DNA of 64,000 nt, taken from positions 1-64,000 of the forward strand of contig JBCBVY010000005.1 of NCBI GenBank assembly GCA_039817385.1, read 5' to 3'. The DNA comes from JBCBCP01 sp039817385 (GTDB lineage: Bacteria > Pseudomonadota > Alphaproteobacteria > Rhodobacterales > Rhodobacteraceae). Below, in pieces: positions 32,697-41,694 of this stretch (position 1 is its first letter; each line of letters begins with the position of its first letter). The notes below the pieces were generated by a model. It was not told where the DNA came from, did not search any database, and saw only the letters and a list, made by a program, of their open reading frames with translations. The position numbers and the translations under genes are program-made.

Positions 32697-33983
32697 ATGT
32701 CCAAAACGCCAGCCTTCGTCCGCACCGAACAAATCCCCCCCAAGGCGCCGCCCGTCAGCGACACTGGGGTCGTCAAATGGGTGCGCGAGAACCTCTTCAA
32801 CGGCGTGTCCGGCTCGATCCTAACCGTCTTATCGCTGGTCGCGATCTACTACATCCTCGCGGGCACCCTGCCCTGGATCCTGAATGGGGTCTGGAGCACC
32901 AACAACATCCGCGAATGCCGCGAAGTGCTCGACGGCGCAACGGGAGCTTGTTTCTCAGTCCTCTCCGAGCGTTGGGCGCAGCTTCTTTACGGTATCTCTT
33001 ACCCGTCCGAGGGGTATTGGCGGCCAACGCTCGCGTTCTTCCTGCTGTTCGTGGCGGCGGCGCCGGTGCTGTTCTTCAAACTGCCGCGCGTCCTTTTGCT
33101 GTTCACCGCGCTCTACCCCTTCCTCGCCTATTTGCTGATCTGGGGCGGCACGATCTGGACGTCGATCTTCGCGGCGCTGGGCTTTGTCGCCTTCTACGCG
33201 GTCTACAACCAGTTTGTCGCTCGGTCCTTCGTCGGCAGCGTCGTGGCGGGGATTGTCGCGGCGGTCATCACCTGGACCATCGGGGGCTTCATCACCGACA
33301 TCATCGCGCCCGCCGAGCCGATGCTGGAGGCCGTCGCCTCCCGCGACATGGGCGGCTTCATGCTGAACATGATCCTCGGCACCGTCTGTGTCTCGCTGTC
33401 TTTGCCGATCGGCATCGCGCTGGCGCTGGGGCGGCAAAGCTCCATGCCGTTGATCAAGGGCATCTCGGTCGTCTTCATCGAGTTCATCCGCGGCGTGCCG
33501 CTGATCACGCTGCTGTTCGTCGCAAACGTGATCCTCGGCTACTTCTTCCCGCCGGAGACAAACCTCGACCTGATCCTGCGGGTGATCATCATGATCACCA
33601 TGTTCGCCTCGGCCTATATCGCCGAAGTGATCCGGGGCGGCCTCGCCGCGCTGCCGCGGGGTCAGTATGAGGCCGCCGATAGCCTCGGCCTCGACTACGC
33701 CCAGGCGATGCGCCTGATCATCCTGCCGCAGGCGCTCAAGATCTCCATCCCCGGCATCGTGAACGTCGCGGTGGGCCTTTTCAAAGACACCACGCTTGTC
33801 TCCGTGATCTCCATGTTCGACCTCGTCGGCATGATCCGCGGACCGATCCTCGCCAGCACCGACTGGAACGGCGTCTACTGGGAGCTGTGGCTCTTTGCGG
33901 CGCTGCTGTTCTTCGTCATTTGCTACGGCATTTCTCAATACTCGCAGTGGCTGGAACGCCAGCTCGCGACAGACCACCGCTAA
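32697..33983 (+). CDS. aapM: General L-amino acid ABC transporter, permease AapM
   Basis: 428-aa second permease of the heterodimeric channel; the EAA loop is LPRGQYEAADSLGLDYAQAMRLIILPQALKISIPGIVNV (about 318-356). WCWLRLR-type AapM features such as IRGVPLITLLFVANVILGYFFP are present. It starts one base after aapQ. Confidence 0.94.
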   Translation: MSKTPAFVRTEQIPPKAPPVSDTGVVKWVRENLFNGVSGSILTVLSLVAIYYILAGTLPWILNGVWSTNNIRECREVLDGATGACFSVLSERWAQLLYGISYPSEGYWRPTLAFFLLFVAAAPVLFFKLPRVLLLFTALYPFLAYLLIWGGTIWTSIFAALGFVAFYAVYNQFVARSFVGSVVAGIVAAVITWTIGGFITDIIAPAEPMLEAVASRDMGGFMLNMILGTVCVSLSLPIGIALALGRQSSMPLIKGISVVFIEFIRGVPLITLLFVANVILGYFFPPETNLDLILRVIIMITMFASAYIAEVIRGGLAALPRGQYEAADSLGLDYAQAMRLIILPQALKISIPGIVNVAVGLFKDTTLVSVISMFDLVGMIRGPILASTDWNGVYWELWLFAALLFFVICYGISQYSQWLERQLATDHR

Positions 33984-33995
33984 GGAGTATCACCT

Positions 33996-34760
33996 ATGGC
34001 TACTGCACAACCCGAACTTTCAAACGAAGTCGCCGTCCGCATCGAGAACATGAACAAGTGGTACGGCTCGTTCCACGTGCTGCGCGACATCGACCTGACC
34101 GTCTACCGCGGCGAACGGATCGTGATCGCGGGCCCCTCGGGGTCCGGCAAATCCACGCTGATCCGCTGCATCAACGCGCTTGAGGAGCACCAGCAAGGCT
34201 CGATTACCGTGGACGGCACGCTGCTGTCCTCGGATATCAAGAACATCGACACGATCCGGTCCGAGGTCGGCATGTGCTTTCAGCACTTCAACCTTTTCCC
34301 GCATCTGACGATCCTTGAAAACCTCACGCTGGCCCCGATCTGGGTGCGCAAGACGCCCAAGAAAGAGGCCGAAGAGGTGGCGATGCACTACCTCGGTAAG
34401 GTCAAGATCCCCGAACAGGCGGACAAATATCCCGGCCAGCTGTCGGGCGGTCAGCAGCAGCGTGTGGCGATTGCCCGTTCGCTCTGCATGAAGCCTCGGA
34501 TCATGCTCTTTGACGAGCCGACTTCGGCGCTCGACCCGGAGATGATCAAGGAAGTGCTCGACACGATGGTGGAGCTCGCTGAGGACGGCATGACGATGCT
34601 CTGCGTGACGCACGAGATGGGCTTTGCCCGACAGGTCGCGCACCGGGTGATCTTCATGGACGAAGGCCAGATCGTGGAGCAGAACGAGCCCGAGGCGTTC
34701 TTTAACAACCCGCAGAACCCGCGCACGCAGCTGTTCCTGAGCCAGATCCTCGGCCATTGA
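33996..34760 (+). CDS. aapP: General L-amino acid ABC transporter, ATP-binding protein
   Basis: 254 aa. Walker A is GPSGSGKST, the Q-loop is CFQHFNLFPHLT, the signature is LSGGQQQRVAIARSL, Walker B is IMLFDEPTSALDPE, and the H-switch is VTHEMGFA. It powers AapQM. It starts 12 bases after aapM behind AAGGAG; a REP pair follows the stop. Confidence 0.97.
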   Translation: MATAQPELSNEVAVRIENMNKWYGSFHVLRDIDLTVYRGERIVIAGPSGSGKSTLIRCINALEEHQQGSITVDGTLLSSDIKNIDTIRSEVGMCFQHFNLFPHLTILENLTLAPIWVRKTPKKEAEEVAMHYLGKVKIPEQADKYPGQLSGGQQQRVAIARSLCMKPRIMLFDEPTSALDPEMIKEVLDTMVELAEDGMTMLCVTHEMGFARQVAHRVIFMDEGQIVEQNEPEAFFNNPQNPRTQLFLSQILGH

Positions 34761-34761
34761 A

Positions 34762-34807
34762 GATGGGCGATATCGCCCATCCTACGTAGGATGGGCAATC
34801 TGCCCAT
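34762..34807. repeat. Paired REP-like palindromes between convergent genes
   Basis: GATGGGCGATATCGCCCATC joined by CTACGTAG to GATGGGCAATCTGCCCATC. Two hairpins arranged head to head exactly between the aapP stop and the stop of the minus-strand sixA-like gene; it may serve as a two-way terminator. Confidence 0.8.
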
Positions 34808-35286
34808 CACGCCTCCGCCAAAACCTCACGCGGGATCGCAAAATCTAAGACGCGCCCGGCCCCCCAGCCGGGCGTTTCCATGTCCACCACCAGCGTCGCG
34901 CAGGTTGGGAAATCATCGAACCGCAGATGATCCGGCGGGACATCCACAATCCGCGCTGCAAATTCCGCGATCCCCGGATTGTGGCCCAGCATCAGCATCG
35001 CGCCCATCGTTTCCGCGGCCACCACGTCCATCATCCCCTCTGCCGAGGCATGGTACAGCGCGCGCGTAAACCGCACGGGCACGCCCAGCCTGAGCCGCTC
35101 AAACGTTTCTCGCGTCCGAACGCTGGTCGAGCTGACCGCCGCGTCCGGCATGTGCCCACGGGCGCGCAGCCAGTCCCCCATCGCTGCGGCCGAGCGCTGC
35201 CCCCGCCCGTTCAAGGGCCGGTCATGATCGGCCAGGAACGGATCGTCCCAGCTGGACTTGGCGTGCCGCATCAGGATCAGCTTCAC
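34807..35286 (-). CDS. sixA: SixA-type histidine phosphatase
   Basis: 159 aa of the RHG (phosphoglycerate mutase-like) fold; the catalytic motif is MRHAKSSW (6-13) and the second His is in MLGHNPGIAE. SixA in E. coli dephosphorylates HPt domains or the PTS-Ntr protein NPr; the substrate here is inferred. It overlaps the stop of the upstream ferredoxin-like gene by four bases. Confidence 0.85.
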   Translation of the reverse strand: MKLILMRHAKSSWDDPFLADHDRPLNGRGQRSAAAMGDWLRARGHMPDAAVSSTSVRTRETFERLRLGVPVRFTRALYHASAEGMMDVVAAETMGAMLMLGHNPGIAEFAARIVDVPPDHLRFDDFPTCATLVVDMETPGWGAGRVLDFAIPREVLAEA

Positions 35287-35882
35287 CGAAACGCCTCCAT
35301 GTGAAAGGCGGACTGGGCGGGGTCACGTCCAAAGGCGTCGCTGACCGGGCAGGCCCGCCGCGCAAGACAGCCCGCGCCCATGCAATCGGCGCCCTCTGGC
35401 TCATGCAGATACGCCTTGCAGCTTGGCACATCGTACATCGTCTCCGCATTCAGTGCGCCCACGGGACAGGCGGTGGTGCACGGCGCGGCGCAACCGTCAC
35501 AAGGGCTGGGACCTGTGGCAGGCACCGCATCCAGCCCTTCGAGAATGATCGCCCCCCGGATCGAGATCATCAGCCCCGCCACGTCATGTACAAGCATCCC
35601 CGTGGGCGAGGACCAGAACCGACCCGTATCCTTTGCCCATTGGATAAACGGCGGGTAGGGCGGCCCATCTGACGGGAACACCGCCCTGCCGCCAAAGGCC
35701 TCCGCCATCCCGCCAACGATCCGCTTGGACCACCGGTCCAGCGGGTCCGGTGCGCCATCTGAATACTCGGGCGCGGCGGTGAAAACGGCCCACATCCCGG
35801 GGCCAGCGCCGATCAGCACCGTATCCCCCGCCGCGCCCATCACGAAGAGCCCATGCGGCGCGCAGGCGTCCTCCAGCGTCAC
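35283..35882 (-). CDS. 4Fe-4S ferredoxin-type protein
   Basis: 199 aa. The C-terminal part carries PCDGCAAPCTTACPVGALN followed by C..CMGAGCLARRACPV, resembling the cluster-binding part of QueG/reductase-type proteins, while the N-terminal half (GDTVLIGAGPGMWAVF) has no clear catalytic motif. The electron-transfer partner is unknown. Overlaps argB and sixA by four bases each. Confidence 0.75.
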   Translation of the reverse strand: MTLEDACAPHGLFVMGAAGDTVLIGAGPGMWAVFTAAPEYSDGAPDPLDRWSKRIVGGMAEAFGGRAVFPSDGPPYPPFIQWAKDTGRFWSSPTGMLVHDVAGLMISIRGAIILEGLDAVPATGPSPCDGCAAPCTTACPVGALNAETMYDVPSCKAYLHEPEGADCMGAGCLARRACPVSDAFGRDPAQSAFHMEAFR

Positions 35883-36739
35883 GGGCGGATAATGCTGCCC
35901 GCACCGTGCTCGGTGAACAGCTCCAAAAGGCAGGCATTGGGCGCGCGCCCGTCAAGGATCACCACGGCGCGCACGCCGCGGGCAATCGCGTCGAGCGCGG
36001 TTTCGGTTTTGGGGATCATGCCCCCTGCAATGGTCCCGTCCTTGGTCAGCGCGGCGATCTGCGTCGCCGTCAGGTCCGTGATAACCGCGCCATCCGTGCC
36101 CTTGACCCCGGCCACATCTGTGAGCAGCAGCAGGCGATCCGCGGCCAAAGCGGCCGCAATCGCCCCCGCCGCCGTGTCGCCGTTGATGTTGTATGTCTCG
36201 CCATCCGCGCCAAATCCCAGCGGCGCAATAACCGGGATGATGTCGTCCTGCGCGAGCGTCTCCAGCACCCGCGGGTCCACCCGCTCGGGTGCGCCCACAA
36301 GGCCCAGCACCGGGTCCGCAGGCACGCAGCGCATCAGCCCCGCATCCTTGCCCGACAGGCCCACCGCGCGCCCGCCCGCATCACAGACCGCTTGCACGAT
36401 CCGTTTGTTCACGAGCCCCGACAAAACCATTTCCACGACTTCCATAGTGGCCTTGTCCGTCACGCGCTTGCCATGCGCAAAGCTGCTCTCGATCCCAAGC
36501 CGCTCCAGCATCGCGTTGATCATCGGCCCGCCGCCATGCACGATCACCGGGTTTACGCCAACCTGCCGCATCAAAACGACGTCGCTGGCAAAGCTCGCCA
36601 TCGCGTCGTCCGAGCCCATCGCGTGCCCGCCCAGCTTGATCACCACCGTCGCGCCTGCATAGCGCTGCAGGTAGGGCAGTGCCTGGCTGAGGGTGCGGGC
36701 GGTTCCGATCCAGTCGCGGTTCATGTCTTGCTGTCTCAT
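35879..36739 (-). CDS. argB: Acetylglutamate kinase
   Basis: 286 aa; second step of arginine synthesis, phosphorylating N-acetyl-L-glutamate. Motifs: VVIKLGGHAMG, VIVHGGGPMINAML, VGLSGKDAGL and YNINGDTAAGAIA. The start could also be the internal Met at 36724; neither has a strong ribosome site. Part of the minus-strand series yidC-MOSC-engB-argB. Confidence 0.95.
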   Translation of the reverse strand: MRQQDMNRDWIGTARTLSQALPYLQRYAGATVVIKLGGHAMGSDDAMASFASDVVLMRQVGVNPVIVHGGGPMINAMLERLGIESSFAHGKRVTDKATMEVVEMVLSGLVNKRIVQAVCDAGGRAVGLSGKDAGLMRCVPADPVLGLVGAPERVDPRVLETLAQDDIIPVIAPLGFGADGETYNINGDTAAGAIAAALAADRLLLLTDVAGVKGTDGAVITDLTATQIAALTKDGTIAGGMIPKTETALDAIARGVRAVVILDGRAPNACLLELFTEHGAGSIIRP

Positions 36740-36773
36740 CTGGTTCTTGTCGCAGGCTGCTGGACGGGGGCCA

Positions 36774-36794
36774 AGATTTTTCGCCGAAAAATCT
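36774..36794. repeat. 21-bp A/T-rich palindrome (family of AGATTATTCG, copy 3)
   Basis: AGATTTTTCG, one C, CGAAAAATCT, with GGGGC/GCCCC extending the arms to about 36767-36801. It lies between engB and argB and differs from the other two copies by one symmetrical change (A to T in each half). Confidence 0.8.
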
Positions 36795-36800
36795 CTGCCC

Positions 36801-37454
36801 CTATTCCAGCGTCGCGATTATGGCGCGCAGTGTCTCGATCCCGTCGCCTTTTTCGGACGAGGTCAGGACGATCTCCGGGAAGGCGGCCGGGTGCTGCGCC
36901 AGCTTGCTGCGGACCTGCCCCAGCACCTTGCCGCGCTCTGCCACCTTCACCTTGTCGGTCTTCGTCAGCACGCATTGAAAGGTCACGGCGGCGCTGTCCA
37001 GAAGGGCCATGATCTCTTCATCCACGGCCTTGATGCCATGCCGCGCGTCGATCAGCACAAAGGCGCGGCGCAGCGTGGCCCGGCCCGACAGGTACTGCTT
37101 CAGCAGCGCCTGCCATTTCTTGACGACGTCCAGCGGGGCGTTCGCGTAGCCATATCCCGGCAGGTCCACGAGGTAGTGGCTGTCCCCGGCGGTAAAGAAG
37201 TTAATCTCTTGTGTGCGCCCGGGTGTGTTCGAGGCCCGCGCAAGTCCCTTGCGGCCCGTCAACGCGTTGATCAGGCTCGATTTGCCCACGTTCGAGCGGC
37301 CCGCGAAACAGACCTCAAGCCGGTCCGCCGGGGGCAGGCCGGACATGGCCACGACGCCTTTGACAAACTCCGTTTCCCCCGCGAACAGCAGCCGGCCTGC
37401 CTCGCGCGCTTCTGTCTCAGGGGCGTCAGCCTCGGGGAAGGGCAGGGCGGTCAC
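36801..37454 (-). CDS. engB: Ribosome biogenesis GTPase EngB (YsxC/YihA)
   Basis: 217 aa with GTG start overlapping the MOSC stop (GTGA). GTPase motifs: G1 GRSNVGKSS, G2 TPGRTQ, G3 DLPGYGYA, G4 TKTDK, G5 SSEKG. Acts in 50S assembly. A much longer frame upstream is the shadow of the MOSC gene. Confidence 0.95.
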   Translation of the reverse strand: MTALPFPEADAPETEAREAGRLLFAGETEFVKGVVAMSGLPPADRLEVCFAGRSNVGKSSLINALTGRKGLARASNTPGRTQEINFFTAGDSHYLVDLPGYGYANAPLDVVKKWQALLKQYLSGRATLRRAFVLIDARHGIKAVDEEIMALLDSAAVTFQCVLTKTDKVKVAERGKVLGQVRSKLAQHPAAFPEIVLTSSEKGDGIETLRAIIATLE

Positions 37455-38188
37455 AGGGTGACCTCCGCGCCGACGGAGACCGCGCCGCCGGTGATGACGG
37501 TCGCATAGACGCCGAAATCCTTGTGCCCGTAACCGTCCAGCAGCGCCCGGCACGGGTCCACGTCGCGCTGCCCGGTCTCTGGGTTGGCTTCGGTGGCGCG
37601 GCAGCGGTCGATCCGGTCGGTGATCTCCAGCCGCGTGTCGCCGATCCTGATCATCCGCCCGATCAGATCGAACTCCTCCCAAGGCGCCAGCCCATCCAGC
37701 CACAGGTTCCCGCGAAACCGCCGCATGTCCAGCTTTGCGCCGACCCGCTGGGACAGCGCGCGCAGGCTCGACAGGTTCATGATCGACACCTGCGCCATCC
37801 CATTATCGGCCATGCCCTGCGGCGGGGCGGCAAAGAAATGCGCAGGTGCGGAATGTTGCGCGGGCCAGAGCGGGCGGACCCAGTCGATCAGCGCAGTGCC
37901 TTCCGTCTCAGGCGCAAAGCTCAGGTCAGGCCGCGCCGGGTGACAAAGCGTCAGACGCCCGTCCGCCTCCGTCCGCGCCGTAACTGCGGCAAGCGCAGGC
38001 CCGTATGCCGTGACAAGGAAATTCCGCCGCGGCTGCCAGTCCTCATGCGCCGCGGCGCCTTCGTGGCGCAGCGCCCACGCGCGATCTCCGGGCAGGGGCG
38101 TGCCCGCGCCCAGCGTGACCTGTTCTAGCGCTTCCGCGCCGATCCCTTTGATCGGGTGCCGCCAAATATGCGCCAGATGCGCAGTCAC
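37451..38188 (-). CDS. MOSC domain protein
   Basis: 245 aa, GTG start overlapping the yidC stop. A MOSC_N-like beta-barrel start (HLAHIWRHPIKGIGAEALEQVTL) followed by a MOSC domain with the conserved Cys in ITDRIDRCRATEANPETGQRDVDPCRAL. MOSC proteins handle sulfur or molybdenum cofactor chemistry; the substrate is unknown. The yidC-MOSC-engB order is common in Rhodobacterales. Confidence 0.88.
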   Translation of the reverse strand: MTAHLAHIWRHPIKGIGAEALEQVTLGAGTPLPGDRAWALRHEGAAAHEDWQPRRNFLVTAYGPALAAVTARTEADGRLTLCHPARPDLSFAPETEGTALIDWVRPLWPAQHSAPAHFFAAPPQGMADNGMAQVSIMNLSSLRALSQRVGAKLDMRRFRGNLWLDGLAPWEEFDLIGRMIRIGDTRLEITDRIDRCRATEANPETGQRDVDPCRALLDGYGHKDFGVYATVITGGAVSVGAEVTL

Positions 38189-39981
38189 TTCTTCGTCTCT
38201 TGCGCCGCCGGCTTCTTCTTGAAACTGCCCTTGATGTTGCCCAGCAGGTCGGGCGTATAGCCCTGGCTGCGCATGATCAGGTATTGCTGCGTGAAGGTGA
38301 TCACGTTGTTCGCGATCCAGTAGACCACGAGGCCCGACGCAAACCCGCCCAGCATGAACATGAAGACCCAGGGCATCCAGGCAAAGATCATCTGCTGGGT
38401 CGGGTCGGTCGGCGCCGGGTTCAGTTTCTGCTGCAGCCACATCGAGATGCCGAGCAGGATCGGCAGGATGCCGATAAAGATCAGCGCAGTGATCGAGGTC
38501 GGATCGGGCGGGGCATTGGGCAGCAGGCCAAAGAGGTTGATGAGCGATGTCGGGTCCGGCATCGACAGGTCTTGGAACGGGCCGAAGAAGGGTGCGTGGC
38601 GCAGCTCGATCGTGACAAAGATCACCTTGTAAAGACTGAAGAAGATCGGGATCTGCAGCAGGATCGGCAAGCAGCCCGCCGCCGGGTTCACCTTGTTCTT
38701 CTTGTAAAGCTCCATCATGCCCTGTTGCAGCTTCTGCCGGTCCTCGCCTGCTTGCTCTTTCAGGGCCTCCATCTCGGGCTGCAGTTCCTTCATCTTGGCC
38801 ATCGAGACGTAGGACTTGAACGCCAGCGGCAGCAGGATCAGCTTGATGACAAAGGTCAGGCCGATGATCGCCCAGCCCATGTTGCCGATCAGGATATTCA
38901 TCTCATGCAGCAGCCAGAAGATCGGCTTGGTCAGGTAGAAAAACCAGCCCCAGTCGATGCTGTCGATGAACTTGTCGATGCCCTCGCTCTGGTATTCGCG
39001 GATCGTCTCCCATTCCTTTGCGCCGGAATACAGCAGGGTGGTGACGGTGGCGGTCGCGCCCGGGGCGACGTTCTGCGTCGGCATCTGCGCGTTGGTCTGG
39101 TAGATCTCGCGGCTGACGTCCTGGAAGGTGCGCGCGGCAAAGGGTTGGTTTGGCCCGCCGACCAGGGTTGTCATCCAGTAGTGATCGGTGAACCCGATCC
39201 AGCCGTTTTGCGTGACGGGCACAGTTTCGGCGGCGCCTGCCGCTTCGAAATCGTCGTAGTTGGTCTCCGTCAGCTCACCATCGACCATCGCGATGCCGCC
39301 TTCATGCAGGATGAAGAAGTTGCGCAGGTCGTCGGGCTGGCCGTGCCGCGCCAGCACGCCGTAAGGGGCGATGGTGACCGCTGCGCCCGACGTGTTGGTG
39401 ACGCTTTGGGTGACGGTGAACATGAAGTCCGCGTCGACGGCCATTTCGCGGGTGAAGGTCAGGCCCGCGGGGCTGTCCCATGTCAGGGTGACCGGCGTGT
39501 CCGGTGTGAGCGTCGCGCCTGCCTCGGCCTGCCACAGGGTGTTGGGGCCGGGCACGTCCTCCGGGGTCAGGCCGCCACCGGGGGCCCATCCATAAAGGGC
39601 ATAGAACGCATCCGCGCTGCCCACCGGGGAGAGGACGGTGACGATGTCCGCGTCCTCTTCCAGCGTTTCGCGATAATCCTTGAGCCGCAGGTCATCCAGC
39701 CGTCCGCCGCGCAGGGCGAGCGAGCCAACAAGGCGCGGGGTGTCGATGTCGATGCGCGGCGTGTCGTCGGCTTGCGCGGCGGCGGCGTCCGCTGGGGCGG
39801 CCTCCCCGCGCGCGCTGCCTGGGACAACGGCGGGGGCATCGGGTGCCAGCTGGGTGTCGGCGGTCACCGGCTGGTCCAGCCGCGGCTCCGGCTCCGGCGG
39901 GGGAAACAGCACGAACCAGACCAGGATCACCGCGAGGCTGAGCACGGTGGCGAGGATGAGGTTCTTGTTTTGGTCGTCCAT
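38185..39981 (-). CDS. yidC: Membrane protein insertase YidC
   Basis: 598 aa: N-terminal anchor (NLILATVLSLAVILVWFVLFP), a large periplasmic domain, and the 60KD_IMP core (about 360-575) with five helices, including GWAIIGLTFVIKLILLPLAFKSYVSMAKMKELQPEMEALKE. Start at MDDQNKN. Usually next to yidD; here separated from it by about 6 kb. Confidence 0.96.
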   Translation of the reverse strand: MDDQNKNLILATVLSLAVILVWFVLFPPPEPEPRLDQPVTADTQLAPDAPAVVPGSARGEAAPADAAAAQADDTPRIDIDTPRLVGSLALRGGRLDDLRLKDYRETLEEDADIVTVLSPVGSADAFYALYGWAPGGGLTPEDVPGPNTLWQAEAGATLTPDTPVTLTWDSPAGLTFTREMAVDADFMFTVTQSVTNTSGAAVTIAPYGVLARHGQPDDLRNFFILHEGGIAMVDGELTETNYDDFEAAGAAETVPVTQNGWIGFTDHYWMTTLVGGPNQPFAARTFQDVSREIYQTNAQMPTQNVAPGATATVTTLLYSGAKEWETIREYQSEGIDKFIDSIDWGWFFYLTKPIFWLLHEMNILIGNMGWAIIGLTFVIKLILLPLAFKSYVSMAKMKELQPEMEALKEQAGEDRQKLQQGMMELYKKNKVNPAAGCLPILLQIPIFFSLYKVIFVTIELRHAPFFGPFQDLSMPDPTSLINLFGLLPNAPPDPTSITALIFIGILPILLGISMWLQQKLNPAPTDPTQQMIFAWMPWVFMFMLGGFASGLVVYWIANNVITFTQQYLIMRSQGYTPDLLGNIKGSFKKKPAAQETKK

Positions 39982-40117
39982 CTGGACCGGGCCTCCGGGA
40001 TAGAGCGGGGGCCGCAACAGGCCCGAAAATGTCCCGGAGGTTCAACAGGGACAGCGCCCAAAGGTCAAGCGGAAACGGGGTTTCCGGCTGGGGCCCGCTG
40101 CCGCATCCCGCGCGCTG

Positions 40118-41632
40118 TCAGGGCCCTTTGCCAAGGGACCCGGTCGGCCCGATCAGCGGTGTATCTTGCAGTTTTGCATCATGTGCGCGCATCCATGTAA
40201 GGGTCTGCTCAAAGGGCATCGGGCGGCCAATGCCATAGCCCTGCACATCATCGCAGCCCAGCTGCGCGAGCAGCGCGTGCTCGCCCACGGTTTCCACCCC
40301 CTCGCCAAGGGTGCGGACCTGCAACCGTTCAGCCATCGTCAGAAACGCGCTGACAAGGCGCTGCTGTTCGGGGTCGCGATCCGCCTTGGAGATGACCGCG
40401 TGGTCAAGTTTGATCCGGCCCACGCGGAACCGCCGGATGGCGGCGATGGAAGCGCTGCCGGTGCCAAAATCATCCAGATCGATGCGGCAGCCAAGATCGG
40501 CCAGCGCGGCAAGGTTACGGCGGATGACGTCGTCCGGCTCCTGCGTCAGGGTCTGTTCTGCCACTTCGATGGCGAGGCGGCCCGGGGCCAGGTCGAACCG
40601 GTCGAGTTCCCATTCGAGCTTCTGGGCCATGTGCGGATTGCGCAACTCATCCGCAGAGAAGTTCACGCCAATCGTGGGCACGTCAGCGCCCGCGGCATCC
40701 CACGCCTTCAGCGCCGTCAGCGTGTGATACAGGATCACCTCCCCAAGCCGGTCCGAAAGGCCTTGCGCTTTCACCGTTGGCAGGAACTGGTCCGAAAGCA
40801 GAACGCCGCGGGTCGGATGGACCCAGCGCGCCAGCGCCTCAAAGCCTGAAACGCGGCCTGTCTCGGTGGAGATTTGCGGTTGGAACCAAGGCTGCACGTG
40901 GCCCGCCTCCAACGCCTCTGCAATTTCCGCTTCAAGGGCAGCGGACGCATCGCGCGCCGCGTTTAGCCGCGCGGAGTAGCTGCGCACGGTGCCGGGTCCG
41001 ATCGCGCGTGCCTCTTCCAGCGCCGCCTCTGCTGCGCTGCGCCATGCGTCCGCATCCGGCCCCGGCGCACGGCTGCGCAGGCAGAACCCGACCGTTATCG
41101 ACGCCCATAGCGCAATGCCATCGGCGATAATTGGTTCCTCGGCGGCTTGCTGCATCCGTGCGCAAAGCTGAATGCACCCTTCCAGGTCTGTGGTGGGTTG
41201 GGGGGCCAGCACGATCAGCAGCCCACCATCCACAGGCGCCACGCTGTCGTCAGCGCGCAGCGCGCCGCGCACCCGCTCTGCGACCCTGCGCTGCACCACC
41301 TCCGCCGCGCGGGGGCCGTGCTTGTCCGCCACCGCCTCCATCTTGTCGAAATGGACCGCGAAAACCGCGCTGCGTCCGCCGTTGTCATGGGTTTTTTCCC
41401 AGGCATCGTGCAGCTTGACGTGGGCCAAGTCCGCATCGTCCAGCTTGCGCGGGCGCGCGCGTGCATCGGCGATCTGAGCCACGCCCAAGGCGGCCACTGG
41501 CAGCACAAGCGCCGCACTCATCAAGCCCGCCTCGCCACCAATCCAGAATGCCGCAAGCAGCGCCGTACAGGCCAGCACAACGCCCCACGGGCCGCTCAGA
41601 CCACTGACAGACATTCGAATAACCTGAGACAT
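40118..41632 (-). CDS. Membrane EAL-domain phosphodiesterase with degenerate GGDEF
   Basis: About 504 aa: two N-terminal membrane helices, a GGDEF domain whose signature is reduced to APVDGGLLIVL (no cyclase activity expected), and an EAL domain (about 245-490) with FEALARW, NFSADELRNP, DDFGTG, EGVET and QGYGIGRPM. Key metal and general-base residues look intact, so it probably hydrolyses cyclic di-GMP. An alternative GTG start lies at 41665. It is inserted between yidC and the rpmH-rnpA-yidD genes. Confidence 0.88.
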   Translation of the reverse strand: MSQVIRMSVSGLSGPWGVVLACTALLAAFWIGGEAGLMSAALVLPVAALGVAQIADARARPRKLDDADLAHVKLHDAWEKTHDNGGRSAVFAVHFDKMEAVADKHGPRAAEVVQRRVAERVRGALRADDSVAPVDGGLLIVLAPQPTTDLEGCIQLCARMQQAAEEPIIADGIALWASITVGFCLRSRAPGPDADAWRSAAEAALEEARAIGPGTVRSYSARLNAARDASAALEAEIAEALEAGHVQPWFQPQISTETGRVSGFEALARWVHPTRGVLLSDQFLPTVKAQGLSDRLGEVILYHTLTALKAWDAAGADVPTIGVNFSADELRNPHMAQKLEWELDRFDLAPGRLAIEVAEQTLTQEPDDVIRRNLAALADLGCRIDLDDFGTGSASIAAIRRFRVGRIKLDHAVISKADRDPEQQRLVSAFLTMAERLQVRTLGEGVETVGEHALLAQLGCDDVQGYGIGRPMPFEQTLTWMRAHDAKLQDTPLIGPTGSLGKGP

Positions 41633-41694
41633 AACCCACCATCGCGCGTTGAGGCTTTGCCCCACGTGCTAGGCCAGCGGGCCTTGCCCAGGGC

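Noticed and set aside
36801..37703. Longer start for engB
   Set aside because: The extra 83 residues are the antisense-like frame of the MOSC gene; the GTGA overlap gives the natural start.
38200..40200. 666-codon open frame on the plus strand antisense to yidC
   Set aside because: High-GC antisense shadow; composition is Gln/Arg/His/Asp-rich without any domain, and yidC on the other strand is unambiguous.
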